A DNA stretch of 60,127 nucleotides from Endotrypanum monterogeii. Taxonomy: Eukaryota; Euglenozoa; Kinetoplastea; Trypanosomatida; Trypanosomatidae. The stretch spans positions 664,044 to 724,170 of the forward strand of contig CM007343.1 of the NCBI GenBank assembly GCA_000333855.2, given 5' to 3'. The notes beneath the pieces were generated by a model. It was not told where the DNA came from. It saw nothing but the letters and a program-made list of their open reading frames with translations, and ran no database searches. Of this stretch, positions 30,324 to 40,883 are shown piece by piece. The position numbers and the translations under genes are program-made. How positions within the stretch are numbered: position 1 is the stretch's first letter; every line of letters begins with the position of its first letter.

Positions 30324-31368
30324 CAGCATACATGCATATATGGTACTTCATTTCTCCTCCCCCTCCGCACGTACATCACACTAGAGTGAAGGAATGCGGG
30401 TGCTGTTTTGTTCAGTATGTCTTGTCTTTCTGCAGCCATTCTTGCACGCTGTACGTGACAGTCGATTTTTTCGCCAAGGGTGCGTCCGCAGTTTCGGAGG
30501 ATGCACATCGGCGCCGTTGGAAATGAGTGCGCGGGCCCTCAATGCAGGTGTCGTGGAGCTTGTGCTGTCCTCACCACATTTGTGCTGATGGGAGCGTGCC
30601 TTGTCTTTTGTGGCTGAAGGCACATGGAGATGGCTTCGTGTAACGCAAGAAGAGAGAAATAAACGGAGTGGCTACCAGAAGAGGGAATTTGAGCGTCAGA
30701 GGAAAGAATGTACAGAGAGGCGCAAGGTGACGAGTCTGCAAGGGAGGGGGGGGGGAGGGGCTACTCTCTCCCCGACTTGGCTTGCAACTTCATCGATTGA
30801 AAGGCCCTCAGCTACAACAGCCAAAGAACGACGACGTGTGAAATATCCTCGTCGCTCTTGCCTCGCGAATCCACCTGGTCGTATTTTTCGGATTACATAC
30901 TCTCCAGGGAGGGCAATGGGAAGGGTGAGGGATGGGATGGGCTGCGCATCCTCCTTTTGTTTCGCGTGTAAATGTGGTTTATCTCCGCACCATTTATGAT
31001 GCGCTCTCCTCTATGAAACTGTGGAGGCGGATTCTCTATCTCCTTGCACTCTTCAAGCTATCACCTGTTCTCCATCTTTCCCTCTCTTCACGGCTACATT
31101 CGTCCGTGTGGTACCCCCCCCCAAAAAAAAAAAAACACGGGTGGCCAATATCGTCGGCTCTCTAATAATCTTCTGTAGTCGAGACAGCGCCTTCGACACA
31201 CGCATCGACTTCAGTCAAAACAAATTGTGATTACAAAACATAACAGTCGGGGGATCTATGTAGTCCTTCACTAGGTCTTCTCGCTTTTTTTTCTCATTTT
31301 GATTGGCGACTTCTCTTCGTGGGCACACTTCGGCGCGCGCGCATACTGTGCTCCCATCAGTTTCTTCG
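30324..31368. other. intergenic, no gene seen
   Basis: G run near 30749-30756, poly-C/poly-A near 31111-31135. A 132-codon frame at 30601-30999 begins with TTG, is Arg-rich and has no family resemblance. I do not call it. CAG at 31358-31360 lies eight bases before the next ATG and may be its acceptor. Confidence 0.65.
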
Positions 31369-32730
31369 ATGTCGGTTAGCAGGCACATCTGCATTTTTTT
31401 TGACTGTCGCGTGTTGGGAGATGCGAAGGGGTTCGAAAGTCTGAGGCAGCAGGTGTATTCGCAGTGTGCACACATCCTTGCTCTTTCTCACGGTCACTCG
31501 GGTAGTGATGATGCCCCGCTGTCTGCAACCGTTTTTTTGGTGAAGTGCACTCGCGTGGAGGCCTGTGTGACATTGTTTTATGCAACAAACACTGACACAC
31601 CAATGGACTCTTCGTCTGCTGACTTCGCAGATATGCTTCACCCTCTTGCGGTCGCACAGCCGGACCACTGCGTTGACGCCTGCGGTGCGGCCACATTTGG
31701 CAATCGTATGGGTTTAGTGATACCACATATTCAGCGAGCTCTCGATGAGTTCCAGGGGCACGGTCAGCTGATCCTCTTTTTCTCTCCCTTTGTTAGTCAC
31801 ACAGAGGCTACACAGAGTCTTTCGGGGCTTCGTCTTGATGCCTTGTCGAAGCAGTGGCTGCGCTGTATCTTGGTGGACTGGGAGGCTGTGTGTGTGACCG
31901 TCGGCGAGATGAGTAGCAGTGTGCGTGTGTATCGTTGCTCTCGCAGTGCACGTCAATTGCAGTCCGCGTTACAGGACAGTCTTCACTCATTTGTGCTGCC
32001 CGGCGCATGCTGTTCACGACCCCTTCGATTGCAACTGGGGTCACATTTGCTACCAGTCGCTGCATCGATTTGGCATTACGGGGCCTTCCTGAAGAGATAC
32101 CCTACTATCTGTAGTGTACCTGGATCCGAATCCATGCCGCCGGTCATGCTTGCTGCAAAGGACAGGAGGTGTCAACGCTTCACAGGGGCAATTCTTCCTC
32201 ATTCATTCCTCCGTGCAGCACCGGTGATGGAGAGGGGTTGCCAGGACAAAAGGGCTACACTGCACCTGCGGGCAGTGCTTGAGGTTGACAACATCGACGA
32301 ATCGCTCTTGTTTGGGGACACGTGGGTTCTGCAGCTGGATCCATCGGATTTCTTCCCCTCGATATTAAGCGCCTCTTCGTCATCGAATTCGTGTGCTGTG
32401 TCGGTGGTTTCCTTGTGGCACGCCTTTTCCAAAGTATTCCTTGGTGATGCACTCGTTTTTTCAGCTGGGGAGACGGGCATCGAGGCTTTCAGTGCTGCAA
32501 TGCTTCAGCATCATCACTTCGTTGCGTATTTCATGCCCGATAAAACGATGCGCATTCGCGAAATCGTGCCTCCACAGCTGCGCTTTGTGCCGCTCCCCAT
32601 GGCCCCCACGCGCGAAGGGACACAGGAGCAGGAGTTGTATCAGTATGAAATGCAGCGCCTTCGACATCAGCTGGTGTCCCATTGCGCTTCTGCCTCCTTC
32701 TCACTTGACGTCCTCCTCTCCAATGGATGA
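31369..32730 (+). CDS. protein of unknown function
   Basis: 453 residues from ATG 31369. An in-frame TTG lies upstream at 31303, but the ATG follows a CAG acceptor by eight bases. The opening (RHICIFFDCRVLG) and later hydrophobic strands (ATVFLVKC, GQLILFFSPF, LRCILVDWEAVCVTVG) alternate with helices, which recalls a Rossmann-like or vWA-like N-terminal fold with an Asp after the first strand. No MIDAS motif is complete. The second half is rich in Ser, His and Cys, with a low-complexity SASSSSNS stretch and a helical C-terminus. There are no membrane segments. I cannot name a family. The clean long frame and codon bias say that it is a real gene. Confidence 0.75.
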   Translation: MSVSRHICIFFDCRVLGDAKGFESLRQQVYSQCAHILALSHGHSGSDDAPLSATVFLVKCTRVEACVTLFYATNTDTPMDSSSADFADMLHPLAVAQPDHCVDACGAATFGNRMGLVIPHIQRALDEFQGHGQLILFFSPFVSHTEATQSLSGLRLDALSKQWLRCILVDWEAVCVTVGEMSSSVRVYRCSRSARQLQSALQDSLHSFVLPGACCSRPLRLQLGSHLLPVAASIWHYGAFLKRYPTICSVPGSESMPPVMLAAKDRRCQRFTGAILPHSFLRAAPVMERGCQDKRATLHLRAVLEVDNIDESLLFGDTWVLQLDPSDFFPSILSASSSSNSCAVSVVSLWHAFSKVFLGDALVFSAGETGIEAFSAAMLQHHHFVAYFMPDKTMRIREIVPPQLRFVPLPMAPTREGTQEQELYQYEMQRLRHQLVSHCASASFSLDVLLSNG

Positions 32731-32999
32731 GTGAGGCGAGGAGGGGGCTACCTCTTCGGTGATGGTATTACCCTCACCTCTCTCTCCCTCTGTACGATAG
32801 CTGCGTCAGCTCATCTTATGTTTTCATGTATTGGTGGTACATTTTCGTAGAAGCTTCCACCGCTGCTTCTGTGCGTCATCTGCTATTGTTTCGTTCTCAA
32901 ACCCACCGCTATGCAACTCGTTAAGTTGTACCACAGAACCGCCCAACAAAGCGCATTCATTTCCCGCTTGCGAGGATGGGGCCACTAGGGAAAAAGGTT

Positions 33000-33003
<4 letters not shown>

Positions 33004-33037
<34 letters not shown>
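33004..33037. repeat. (TG)n microsatellite
   Basis: Pure TG run in the spacer upstream of the V-ATPase gene. Confidence 0.95.
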
Positions 33038-33043
<6 letters not shown>

Positions 33044-33505
33044 ATTGGGGGCTTTGCGTTCGACCTCGTTCACCGTGCAGACAAAGCAGTACTACACTTC
33101 CCTCTCCGTCCCATCTGATGCTTTACGAAATAGTGTGTCTCCACGCGCCCACCTCTCCCTTAGCAAAACACTTGCAAGATGCACTCAGTATCGCTGAGCA
33201 GTTATAATATACATATATGTATATGTATATATGTATATATGTATATATATGTATATGTGTGTGTTTGGGGGGGGAGGGGGGAGGAATATTTTCAAGTATT
33301 GCTGACCGTTGTCTTCTACTCTTCCTCCGCCTTTTGTACTTGTCTCTGCATCGTCCACCGCACACGTCACAGTGCGTCGGGTATATCTTAGTAACATCGC
33401 AAGGTATCTTGAAAGAGTTGCAACTGCTTTTTCAGCCCCTCCCCCCCCCCTCCCCTCCTCCTCCTCCTCCCCGCATCACACATTGCGCCTCTCTCTTGTT
33501 CTTTT

Positions 33506-33513
<8 letters not shown>

Positions 33514-33556
<43 letters not shown>
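33514..33556. repeat. (TA)n microsatellite
   Basis: Pure TA run ending 47 bases before the V-ATPase start. It keeps the upstream frame open as an Ile/Tyr repeat, which explains the spurious N-terminal extension of that frame. Confidence 0.95.
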
Positions 33557-33562
<6 letters not shown>

Positions 33563-33603
33563 TTCGCTACGTTTCGCCAGACTTCTGCATTTTTGCTGTC
33601 ATC

Positions 33604-35934
33604 ATGCCTAGGGAGGCGTGCAGTGGGTTGTGGAGGTCGGAGGATATGGTGGTTCTTTCCTTCCACATGCAGCGGGAGGTGGCCCACGACGCGGTGCTTA
33701 AGCTCGGTGAGATCGGACAACTTCAGTTCCATGACTTGAACAAAGATGTCAGTGCTTTTCAGCGTGACTTCGTGCAGGATGTGCGCCGCTGCGACGATAT
33801 GGAGCGAAAGCTGCGTTTTCTGCAAGAGGAGATCGACCACGCCGGTGTTGCTACCATGGTGGAGGGCAATGCGGAAGGTGAGACGATGTCGTCACTTGAG
33901 CATAAGATCGATGAGGTGTACTCCGAAGTACTGGAGCTCAATGAGCAGTATCAGGCTCTTATCGAGGAGCGCAACCGCTCCAAGGAGCATCTTGAGGTTC
34001 TATCGCGCGACTTTGGCGGGACGACAGGCGACGGGCTAATGATGGTGACCGGTGTCCTCCCAACGGTCCGCATTCCGCTTTTTGAGCGTCTTGTGTACCG
34101 GGCCACGCGTGGCAACTCCATCACGTGCATGGATGAGATTGACACACCCTTCTACAATATCAACACAAATGAGCCCATCTACAAGAGCGTCTTTGCTGTC
34201 TACTTTTCTGCACCGCGCTTGCGCGAGAGACTCATTAAGATTGCTGAGGCAAATGCCGCAACGGTGTACAACTACGCTGAGTCCGAGCAGCAGCTGGGTC
34301 GCATGCGGGCGTTGCTCCAGCAACAGGTGGACACAATCACCCAAACTCTTCACCAGTCGGCTTACCGCCAACGGCAGGTGTTGCTTGGCATCGCGGCTTC
34401 GTGCTACGAGTGGCGCCGCGCTGTTGTGACGGAGAAGGCGGTCTTTTCGACCATGAACATGCTCAAGTTTTCGGGGTCGACAGTGATTGCGCAGGGTTGG
34501 GCGCCGGTGCGCGCGTGCGAGGCTATCCGCGTGGCGATCGCTGAGGCTGAGTACCTGAGCGGGGCGCAGGTGAGCACGATCGTTGAGGAGTTGCACACGA
34601 AGGAAAAACCGCCGTCTTACTTCAAGACAAACAAGATCACCGCCTCCTTTCAGGGCATTGTGGACAGCTACGGCATGGCCCGCTACAAGGAGGCCAATCC
34701 AGGGGTGTTCACGATCATCACTTTCCCCTATCTTTTTGGCGTCATGTACGGTGACGTGGGCCACGGAATTATTCTCACCATCTTCGCCGCCTTTTTAGTG
34801 TTCAAGGAAAAGAGTTTTGAGGGGAAGCCGTTGAACGAGATCTTCGCCATGATATTTGGAGGCCGCTACCTGCTTTTGTTGATGGGCATCTTTTCTGTAT
34901 ATATGGGACTCTTGTACAATGACATGTTTGGCTTCTCCATAGAGATCTTTGCCTCTGCTTACCGCTGGCCGCAGCTCCCTCCGGACGGCCCAGACGGGAC
35001 TGTGTACCCATCATTTCCCAATGGCCGTCCCAGCGTCAAACCAACCTCTCCAGCTGCCTTCGGCATCGATTCTGCCTGGTCAGAGACGGAGAACAAACTT
35101 GAGTTTTATAACTCAGTCAAGATGAAGTGCTCCGTGGTCATTGGTGTGGTGCAGATGATGGCCGGCGTGTTTATCTCCCTCACGAACTACATCTACTTCA
35201 ACGACAGAATGAAGGTGTGGTTCCGATTTCTGCCAGAGGCTGTGTTTCTATCCTGCACCTTCGGGTACATGTGTTTCCTTATCGTCTTGAAGTGGCTTAC
35301 TCCCTGGGAGAACACACACGAGGCCCCCTCGTTGCTGGAGACCATGACCAATTTTTTCCTAGCCCCAGGCAGCATTAGCATCCCACTGTACAGTGGGCAG
35401 GCTACCATTCAGGTGCTGCTCTTGCTCATCAGCATGGTTTGTGTGCCCTGCATGCTGTGCGTCATCCCGTACTTGGAGAAGCAGGAACATGATCGCAAGG
35501 TGCAGGAGCGGGCTGCGCACCCGCGAGCGGAGGGTGACGACGACGACGACGATGATGATTTTGATCTCAGCGAGGTCATTATCCACCAGATGATTCATAC
35601 GATTGAGTATGTGTTGGGCTGTGTGTCAAATACCGCCTCCTACCTGCGGCTGTGGGCCCTGTCTCTCGCGCACTCGCAGCTTTCCGAAGTGTTCTGGAGT
35701 TTTGCTTTCCTTTTGACACTCGGCTATGACAACGGCAGCGGCGTTTTTGTCTTTGTGGGTTTTGCCGTGTGGATGGCGGCAACAATTGGTGTGCTCCTCG
35801 GCATGGAGTCCCTCTCGGCGTTTCTCCACGCTCTCCGTCTCCATTGGGTGGAGTTCAACAATAAGTTCTACGCAGCTGACGGCCGTCCGTTTGAGCCGTT
35901 TGATCTCGCAGAGTGTCTAAGTAAGTTGGGCTGA
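33604..35934 (+). CDS. V-type H+-ATPase subunit a (V0 sector)
   Basis: 776 residues from ATG 33604. The N-terminal cytosolic half begins WRSEDMVVLSFHMQ and contains GEIGQLQFHDLN, both family hallmarks. The membrane half starts near residue 370 (FPYLFGVMYGDVGHG) and has about eight hydrophobic segments. The proton-path arginine is in TASYLRLWALSLAHSQL. An acidic run of Asp (EGDDDDDDDD) lies in the loop before it. Subunit a carries the proton half-channels and anchors V1 to V0, acidifying acidocalcisomes, endosomes and lysosomes. The frame is open upstream to 33217 through TA repeats, but the family start is at MPREACSGLWRSED, so that extension is not used. Confidence 0.95.
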   Translation: MPREACSGLWRSEDMVVLSFHMQREVAHDAVLKLGEIGQLQFHDLNKDVSAFQRDFVQDVRRCDDMERKLRFLQEEIDHAGVATMVEGNAEGETMSSLEHKIDEVYSEVLELNEQYQALIEERNRSKEHLEVLSRDFGGTTGDGLMMVTGVLPTVRIPLFERLVYRATRGNSITCMDEIDTPFYNINTNEPIYKSVFAVYFSAPRLRERLIKIAEANAATVYNYAESEQQLGRMRALLQQQVDTITQTLHQSAYRQRQVLLGIAASCYEWRRAVVTEKAVFSTMNMLKFSGSTVIAQGWAPVRACEAIRVAIAEAEYLSGAQVSTIVEELHTKEKPPSYFKTNKITASFQGIVDSYGMARYKEANPGVFTIITFPYLFGVMYGDVGHGIILTIFAAFLVFKEKSFEGKPLNEIFAMIFGGRYLLLLMGIFSVYMGLLYNDMFGFSIEIFASAYRWPQLPPDGPDGTVYPSFPNGRPSVKPTSPAAFGIDSAWSETENKLEFYNSVKMKCSVVIGVVQMMAGVFISLTNYIYFNDRMKVWFRFLPEAVFLSCTFGYMCFLIVLKWLTPWENTHEAPSLLETMTNFFLAPGSISIPLYSGQATIQVLLLLISMVCVPCMLCVIPYLEKQEHDRKVQERAAHPRAEGDDDDDDDDFDLSEVIIHQMIHTIEYVLGCVSNTASYLRLWALSLAHSQLSEVFWSFAFLLTLGYDNGSGVFVFVGFAVWMAATIGVLLGMESLSAFLHALRLHWVEFNNKFYAADGRPFEPFDLAECLSKLG

Positions 35935-37220
35935 GCTGCCTAACCGGTACCAGCGCTCGAGGGCAGTAGTAGAGGCTGGTAATGGTGATAGGGGGTAGGG
36001 TGGGTGAAGTGCATTGAAGAATAGAAAAAAAAAGATAATAGGATCTTTGTGTTCCTAGAACCCTAGTGACATCGGCGCATGGATATATGTAGAGGGGTGC
36101 CTACCAGGCGAGTGGCAGCAATGCAATATTTCCTCCGCTCGCGCTATCGTGGATTTCAAAATGCAGGTCGTGGTTTTCCCTGTCCATCGCTTTTCTCTAG
36201 CTTCATCCCGTCAGTCCTCTTTGTATCGCTGTGTTTTGTATGCCGGCCGGCTGTATCGAAATGATTGCATGGATTTTTTTCCCATTCTGTTTTACGGGTT
36301 TTCCTTAGTCTTCATGCGTTGAGGGTTATACTCATCATAGGTGGTGGCGCGCACGCGCCTTCGACTCGGTACAATCCGCATGGGCACCCTGCATACTGCC
36401 CGAGCACACTCGACACTTTTTATTCCTCGTTTTTTTCTCCTTTCTTTCCCCCCCCCCTCTTCTCAGGAAGGTCTCGTCTTGATACCGATTGTTGAAGGGC
36501 ATATTCCGAAGTTGGCGTCGTTTCGGTGAGGCGCAACGTCGTGTTGCGCTTCCTCTCCTTGTATGTGCCGGTGACTGTATGCTCATATGTGTATCGTGAG
36601 CGGAGAGGTGCGCACGCAGTAAACAGGGGTGTGTATTTCCCTTCTTTCGCTCTCCACGCACTATTTTGCTGTGATATGTAAGGCGCATTAGTTGTCAAGA
36701 AAACAAAAAAAAATATATCAAGTAGAAAATGGAAGTCGAAGGGGCCAAGTAGCACATACCCCTAAGTTGTGTATGTGTGTGTGTGTGTGGGGGGGTTATG
36801 GTGATGGTTTGTGTTGAAGTTAATGTGTGTTTGCTGATCGTTCTCGCCTGGCCGCAGCTCCGTGCTCTCTTATTCTTTCTGTTCTCTGGTGTGGGGCACT
36901 GAAAGAAGCAGGGGAATTTGGGGGTGGTGGTTGGGGGTCAGCGAGTGAACTTATGCATCCAAGGGGTGAGCAGGAGGGGGGGGGGGGGGCGGAGTCAGAA
37001 ATGGTGTCCATCATAGTCATTTCGACCTTGTATTTTGGCAGATTTGTGAGCGACTGCTTTTGAGACGTAATCCGCAGGGCACTGCGTAGGGTGGAGGGGC
37101 GGGGGGGGAGAGAGAGGGAAGGCACGGGTTTTAAGGTATACGTGTCGAAGTGTTGGTTGTCATTTTCCCTAATTGTCGTCTACACTTCCGGGCTTCTCTC
37201 TTCCCCCCCCCCCCCCCCGC

Positions 37221-37617
37221 TCGTTAGAGACATATTTGCTTGCCCCCTTTTTCTGCGCTCAAGCACCCCCTCCTTTTTTCTCTGTGGCGAGACGGGCACG
37301 GAGGTATTCTTGCCCTCATACATCCTTTTGGATTGACCTGCATGAGCATACTGGCGTTCTCTCCAGAGCTTTACTCACACTTTTCGTTTTGCGTCTCATC
37401 TCTGCTGTGTTTTTTTCTCGGAAAGTATCACCCTGGCGTTTACGAACGTGTTTGCGTGTCTCGGTGCCGCCGGCGAGCAACTTCTTGCGCGTTGTGGACA
37501 TCGGAAAGTGTCGGGGAAAAAAAATTAGCCGTATTTTCCCCTTTTTTTTCCCGCCTTCTCTCTTCACAGGGTGTAATTCTGTGCCTGTGTTGGTGTCATT
37601 ATTCAAGGAAACGAAAG
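37221..37617 (+). repeat. first copy of the 397-base duplicated block before COX10
   Basis: Matches 37732-38128 at an offset of 511 bases with a single difference seen (A at 37445, G at 37956). The block includes a full polypyrimidine tract and CAG acceptor at 37568-37569. It ends exactly at the run of Ns, so it is probably the unresolved second haplotype or an overlapping contig end, not a true tandem copy. Confidence 0.9.
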
Positions 37618-37627
37618 NNNNNNNNNN
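37618..37627. other. assembly gap (ten Ns)
   Basis: Ten N positions. Sequence after the gap starts with a TCG-rich run and poly-C before re-entering the duplicated block. True gap length is unknown. Confidence 0.99.
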
Positions 37628-37731
37628 TCCTCCTCGTGTCGTCGTCGTCGTCGTCTACGTCGTACGTAGTAGTTGGTTCGTGTTCTTACTTATCGTCTCA
37701 CTCGTCCGTCTCTTCCCCCCCCCCCCCCCCC

Positions 37732-38128
37732 TCGTTAGAGACATATTTGCTTGCCCCCTTTTTCTGCGCTCAAGCACCCCCTCCTTTTTTCTCTGTGGCG
37801 AGACGGGCACGGAGGTATTCTTGCCCTCATACATCCTTTTGGATTGACCTGCATGAGCATACTGGCGTTCTCTCCAGAGCTTTACTCACACTTTTCGTTT
37901 TGCGTCTCATCTCTGCTGTGTTTTTTTCTCGGAAAGTATCACCCTGGCGTTTACGGACGTGTTTGCGTGTCTCGGTGCCGCCGGCGAGCAACTTCTTGCG
38001 CGTTGTGGACATCGGAAAGTGTCGGGGAAAAAAAATTAGCCGTATTTTCCCCTTTTTTTTCCCGCCTTCTCTCTTCACAGGGTGTAATTCTGTGCCTGTG
38101 TTGGTGTCATTATTCAAGGAAACGAAAG
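37732..38128 (+). repeat. second copy of the 397-base duplicated block
   Basis: Joined directly to the COX10 start, so this copy is the one with a sure genomic context. See the first copy for the comparison. Confidence 0.9.
38050..38080 (+). promoter_or_regulatory. trans-splice acceptor of COX10
   Basis: A T/C-rich tract running into CTCTTCACAG, with the AG at 38079-38080, 62 bases before ATG 38143. This is one of the clearest acceptors in the window. An identical one exists in the duplicated block at 37539-37569. Confidence 0.7.
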
Positions 38129-38142
38129 CAGTTCAAAGGACA

Positions 38143-39324
38143 ATGCTGCACCTCACGGCGGCTCGGCATGTGCAGCTATTACGACTGACGCAGCGCCGGC
38201 TCCAGTCCGGCACCGTCACGGCATGCCCGTATCGCCAGGCCAAGGAGGGGGCTCCGACGGTCGTGGCGCAAGGGACGATGGAGCACTGCCCTGTAGTCGG
38301 TACAACTCCGCACATGACTTGCCCCCTAGAGGCGGGACAGTACGACCGCCGGACGCCGACCATCTCAATGATGACATTACAAATGGGCAAGTCACAGCTC
38401 TCTGCTCATGTGGCTGCCACAGCGTTAGCGGGGTATGTTATCGCGGGCGGCGTCAGCCCTCTTGTTGCGGCTGCCATCACAGCGGGGACGCTACTGCAGT
38501 CTTGCTCTGCCAACACAGCGAACCAAATAATCGAGGCACCATATGACAGCTTGATGAAGCGCACGTGCCGACGTCCTTTGCCTATGAAGTTTGTCTCACC
38601 ACAGCTAGCCTCGGCCATCTCAGGTGTAGAGCTCACGCTAGGCACTGCGTTGCTGTACTGCGTCAGCCCCACGGCAGCAGCCTTGGGCGTCATCAACTGG
38701 ATTTTATATGTTTGCATTTACACCCCATTGAAGCGTGTGTCGGCACTCAACACATGGTTCGGCTCTATTGTAGGCGGTGTGCCCCCGCTGATGGGCGGTG
38801 TTGCCGTCGCGGGTGTCATCACCCCACCGGTGTGGCTGTTGGCAACGTTCCTTTTCTTTTGGCAAATTCCACATTTTAACGGGCTCGCTTTTCACTGCCG
38901 CCGCGACTACGAAGCGGCGGGCTACAAGATGTTGGCATACTACAACCCCTGGCGCGCCTCTTTTTACGCTGTTGCCCTTTCTGTGTTGATGGCATTTCTC
39001 ACTCTCGTGTGCCCAACATTCGCGGGCATGGAGGTAGAAGGAGTCTGGTACTACCCAGTGACGGCTGCCGCCAACGCGCTCATGATCTACAAGTCGCTTC
39101 TCTTTCATAATGAGCCAGTAACTCATTGCCGTGGCTGCTTCGTCTTTTCATACGTGTATCTCAGCGTAGTCCTCGCCGCGCTCATGCTGAACCACTTGCA
39201 GCCGATGCACCTGGTACAGAGCGCCATCGACTACTTGACTGCGGAGACCCCGGAGGCGTCTGAGGCGTCCTTATCGATGGCACCCGTCGCAGATGCACAG
39301 TCTCCGTTGATAGCGCGTCTATAG
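38143..39324 (+). CDS. COX10: protoheme IX farnesyltransferase (heme O synthase, COX10)
   Basis: 393 residues from ATG 38143. A basic, Ser/Arg-rich leader of about 30-40 residues looks like a mitochondrial presequence. The UbiA-type prenyltransferase motifs are present: ANTANQIIEAPYDSLMKRT followed by RRPLP, then YTPLKRVSALNTWFGSIVGG, and WQIPHFNGLAFHCRRDY. Several hydrophobic segments give the polytopic inner-membrane topology. The enzyme adds a farnesyl group to heme B, making heme O for cytochrome c oxidase. An N-terminal region of roughly 90 residues before the first membrane helix is polar and longer than in bacteria. The first Met after the acceptor is used as the start. Confidence 0.95.
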   Translation: MLHLTAARHVQLLRLTQRRLQSGTVTACPYRQAKEGAPTVVAQGTMEHCPVVGTTPHMTCPLEAGQYDRRTPTISMMTLQMGKSQLSAHVAATALAGYVIAGGVSPLVAAAITAGTLLQSCSANTANQIIEAPYDSLMKRTCRRPLPMKFVSPQLASAISGVELTLGTALLYCVSPTAAALGVINWILYVCIYTPLKRVSALNTWFGSIVGGVPPLMGGVAVAGVITPPVWLLATFLFFWQIPHFNGLAFHCRRDYEAAGYKMLAYYNPWRASFYAVALSVLMAFLTLVCPTFAGMEVEGVWYYPVTAAANALMIYKSLLFHNEPVTHCRGCFVFSYVYLSVVLAALMLNHLQPMHLVQSAIDYLTAETPEASEASLSMAPVADAQSPLIARL

Positions 39325-39965
39325 AGTGGTTGGCGTCTAAGATCTTTTTCTTATCGACGACAAAACACTTTCAGGGAGTGTGCAAGGGCCTAACTTCCCT
39401 TTGCACTTTCGCATTGCCACATACACACGCACACACACGAACATAAATGCACACACGCACACACACACACACACACACACATAGGCACATAGGCACAGAC
39501 AGGCAACTGTGCAGTCAGATGCGATATCCGATTGCGTTGACACACTTTTTCAGCCCGCAAAGGTCCACATACCATTTGTATCATTCCTCAGAGGACGGTA
39601 TCAACACATTCGCGGATTCACATAAAAAAAAAAGTGTGGTGGTGATCGCGACATGTTGCTCTACTATCTTTCCATCTTACTTCCCAACACCACAGCAAGC
39701 CTTTGTCTGTCATGTTGATGATAATGATGATTCTTGTAGCTGTTCTCCACAAATCGTTATCGGTCACTGCCACCGAGGTACGCAAGTGTGTGGTCAACAT
39801 GTGAGATGCCTTCTGGACAGTAGAGGACTAGCAAACAGATGGAATCAGCGGCTGAGTAGCACATGATTCAGGAGACATGTGAGATGGTTTCTCCATAACC
39901 ACGCGATGCACTTTCAATCTTTTCGCAGTTGCTCGAGAACTAAGGCAGGAAGAAAAGTTGAGTGT

Positions 39966-39994
39966 CCTCCCCTCCCCTCCCCTCCCCTCCCCTC
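39966..39994. repeat. (CCCCT)n pentamer array
   Basis: About six CCCCT units on the + strand, similar in style to the CCCTG array near 16.3 kb. Confidence 0.9.
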
Positions 39995-40168
39995 GCTCTC
40001 CCCTCCCGGCTCGTCACTGTGCAGAGCATTGTAGTATAATATATAGACCACCCGAATTGTCCAACGAGCGCTAATTTCCCGTCTTTGCAGATTTTGAAAA
40101 AGAAGTATTTTACCTTCCGTTTCTTGGTCGAGCTTTTACCCCTCTTCCCTTCCTCCCCCCTTTCCACA

Positions 40169-40208
40169 GACACACACACACAGACACACACACACACACA
40201 CACACACC
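40169..40208. repeat. (CA)n microsatellite
   Basis: CA dinucleotide run with a single CAGA interruption. Confidence 0.95.
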
Positions 40209-40825
40209 GACTACAGTAGCTCTCATGCTTCGCCAGGACGAGGGGTGAAGGGGACATGTCTGCCGCGGCGCTTGAAAGGATCTTCTTTGCACCTTGGCTT
40301 TTTTTTTCTCTGCTCCGCTTCTGCGTTCGATAGGAGAGCGCGCGTAGTTGAACACGCATTCCCAGTCACACGTCTGCAGTCATTTCGACTGCCATACGCG
40401 TTGCCACCTTTATAGTGGAGGTGATGATGGCATCTGTCTTGCGGCGGTGTGCTCCGCATCCGTGTAGTGGGGGAAGTGGGAGTTTGTCTTTTTGATGTCG
40501 CGTATGTTATAAAAAAGAGTTTCCATCTAGTTCTATCATATTTTTCTAGTGATCTTCCTCCGGGAATAAGTAAAAACTGGCGTGCATGATACAGCAATTC
40601 TTTCTCTGCGTCTAGGACTCACCCCTACGTGGAGGCGTCTGTGTCTTCCGTCCTTTTCTCTCTTCTGTGTGTTTTGTTGGCGCGGAGAATAAAAAGGAGA
40701 ATATTTAATTCTAAGAAGAAAATTGAAGAGCCCCTGCTCTGAAATTGTCTGCCGCTTTTTTTTTTGTTGGTGCTCGACTGTGGGCACACACTCACACCCA
40801 CTCACCCATTCACCCACTCACCCAC

Positions 40826-40833
<8 letters not shown>

Positions 40834-40880
<47 letters not shown>
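40834..40880. repeat. (TA)n microsatellite
   Basis: The longest pure TA run in the window, followed by a TG/GA-rich stretch. Confidence 0.95.

Positions 40881-40883
<3 letters not shown>

Larger units (their letters stand above)
32731..33603. other. intergenic, repeat-rich, no gene seen
   Basis: (TG)n at 33004-33037, TATG-rich run at 33206-33262, a C-rich tract (33437-33473) that may serve trans-splicing, and (TA)n at 33514-33556. AG at 33579-33580 is the last acceptor before the V-ATPase ATG. Confidence 0.7.
35935..38142. other. intergenic containing an assembly gap and a duplicated flank
   Basis: The first part (35935-37200) is an ordinary spacer with a TG run (36775-36788) and G runs (36978, 37100). 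From 37203 on it holds poly-C, a 397-base block, ten Ns, another poly-C and the same block again (separate entries). The frame of COX10 is open through all of this, but that is not evidence of coding. Confidence 0.75.

Noticed and set aside
30601..30999. 132-codon frame
   Set aside because: Starts with TTG, Arg-rich and low in gene-like features. It lies in spacer.
33217..33603. N-terminal extension of the V-ATPase frame
   Set aside because: It is encoded by TATG, C-rich and TA repeats as Ile/Tyr and Pro/Ser strings. The family N-terminus begins at ATG 33604 and the last acceptor lies at 33580.
34036..34764. 242-codon frame on the - strand
   Set aside because: Antisense shadow of the V-ATPase subunit a gene, with no family resemblance.
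37240..38142. 301-codon extension of the COX10 frame
   Set aside because: It runs through an assembly gap, poly-C and a duplicated block, and precedes a strong splice acceptor.
40340..40380. tRNA-like T-arm on the - strand
   Set aside because: A TTCAACT loop can form a four-pair stem, but no acceptor stem, D-arm or anticodon arm lies at the right distance.
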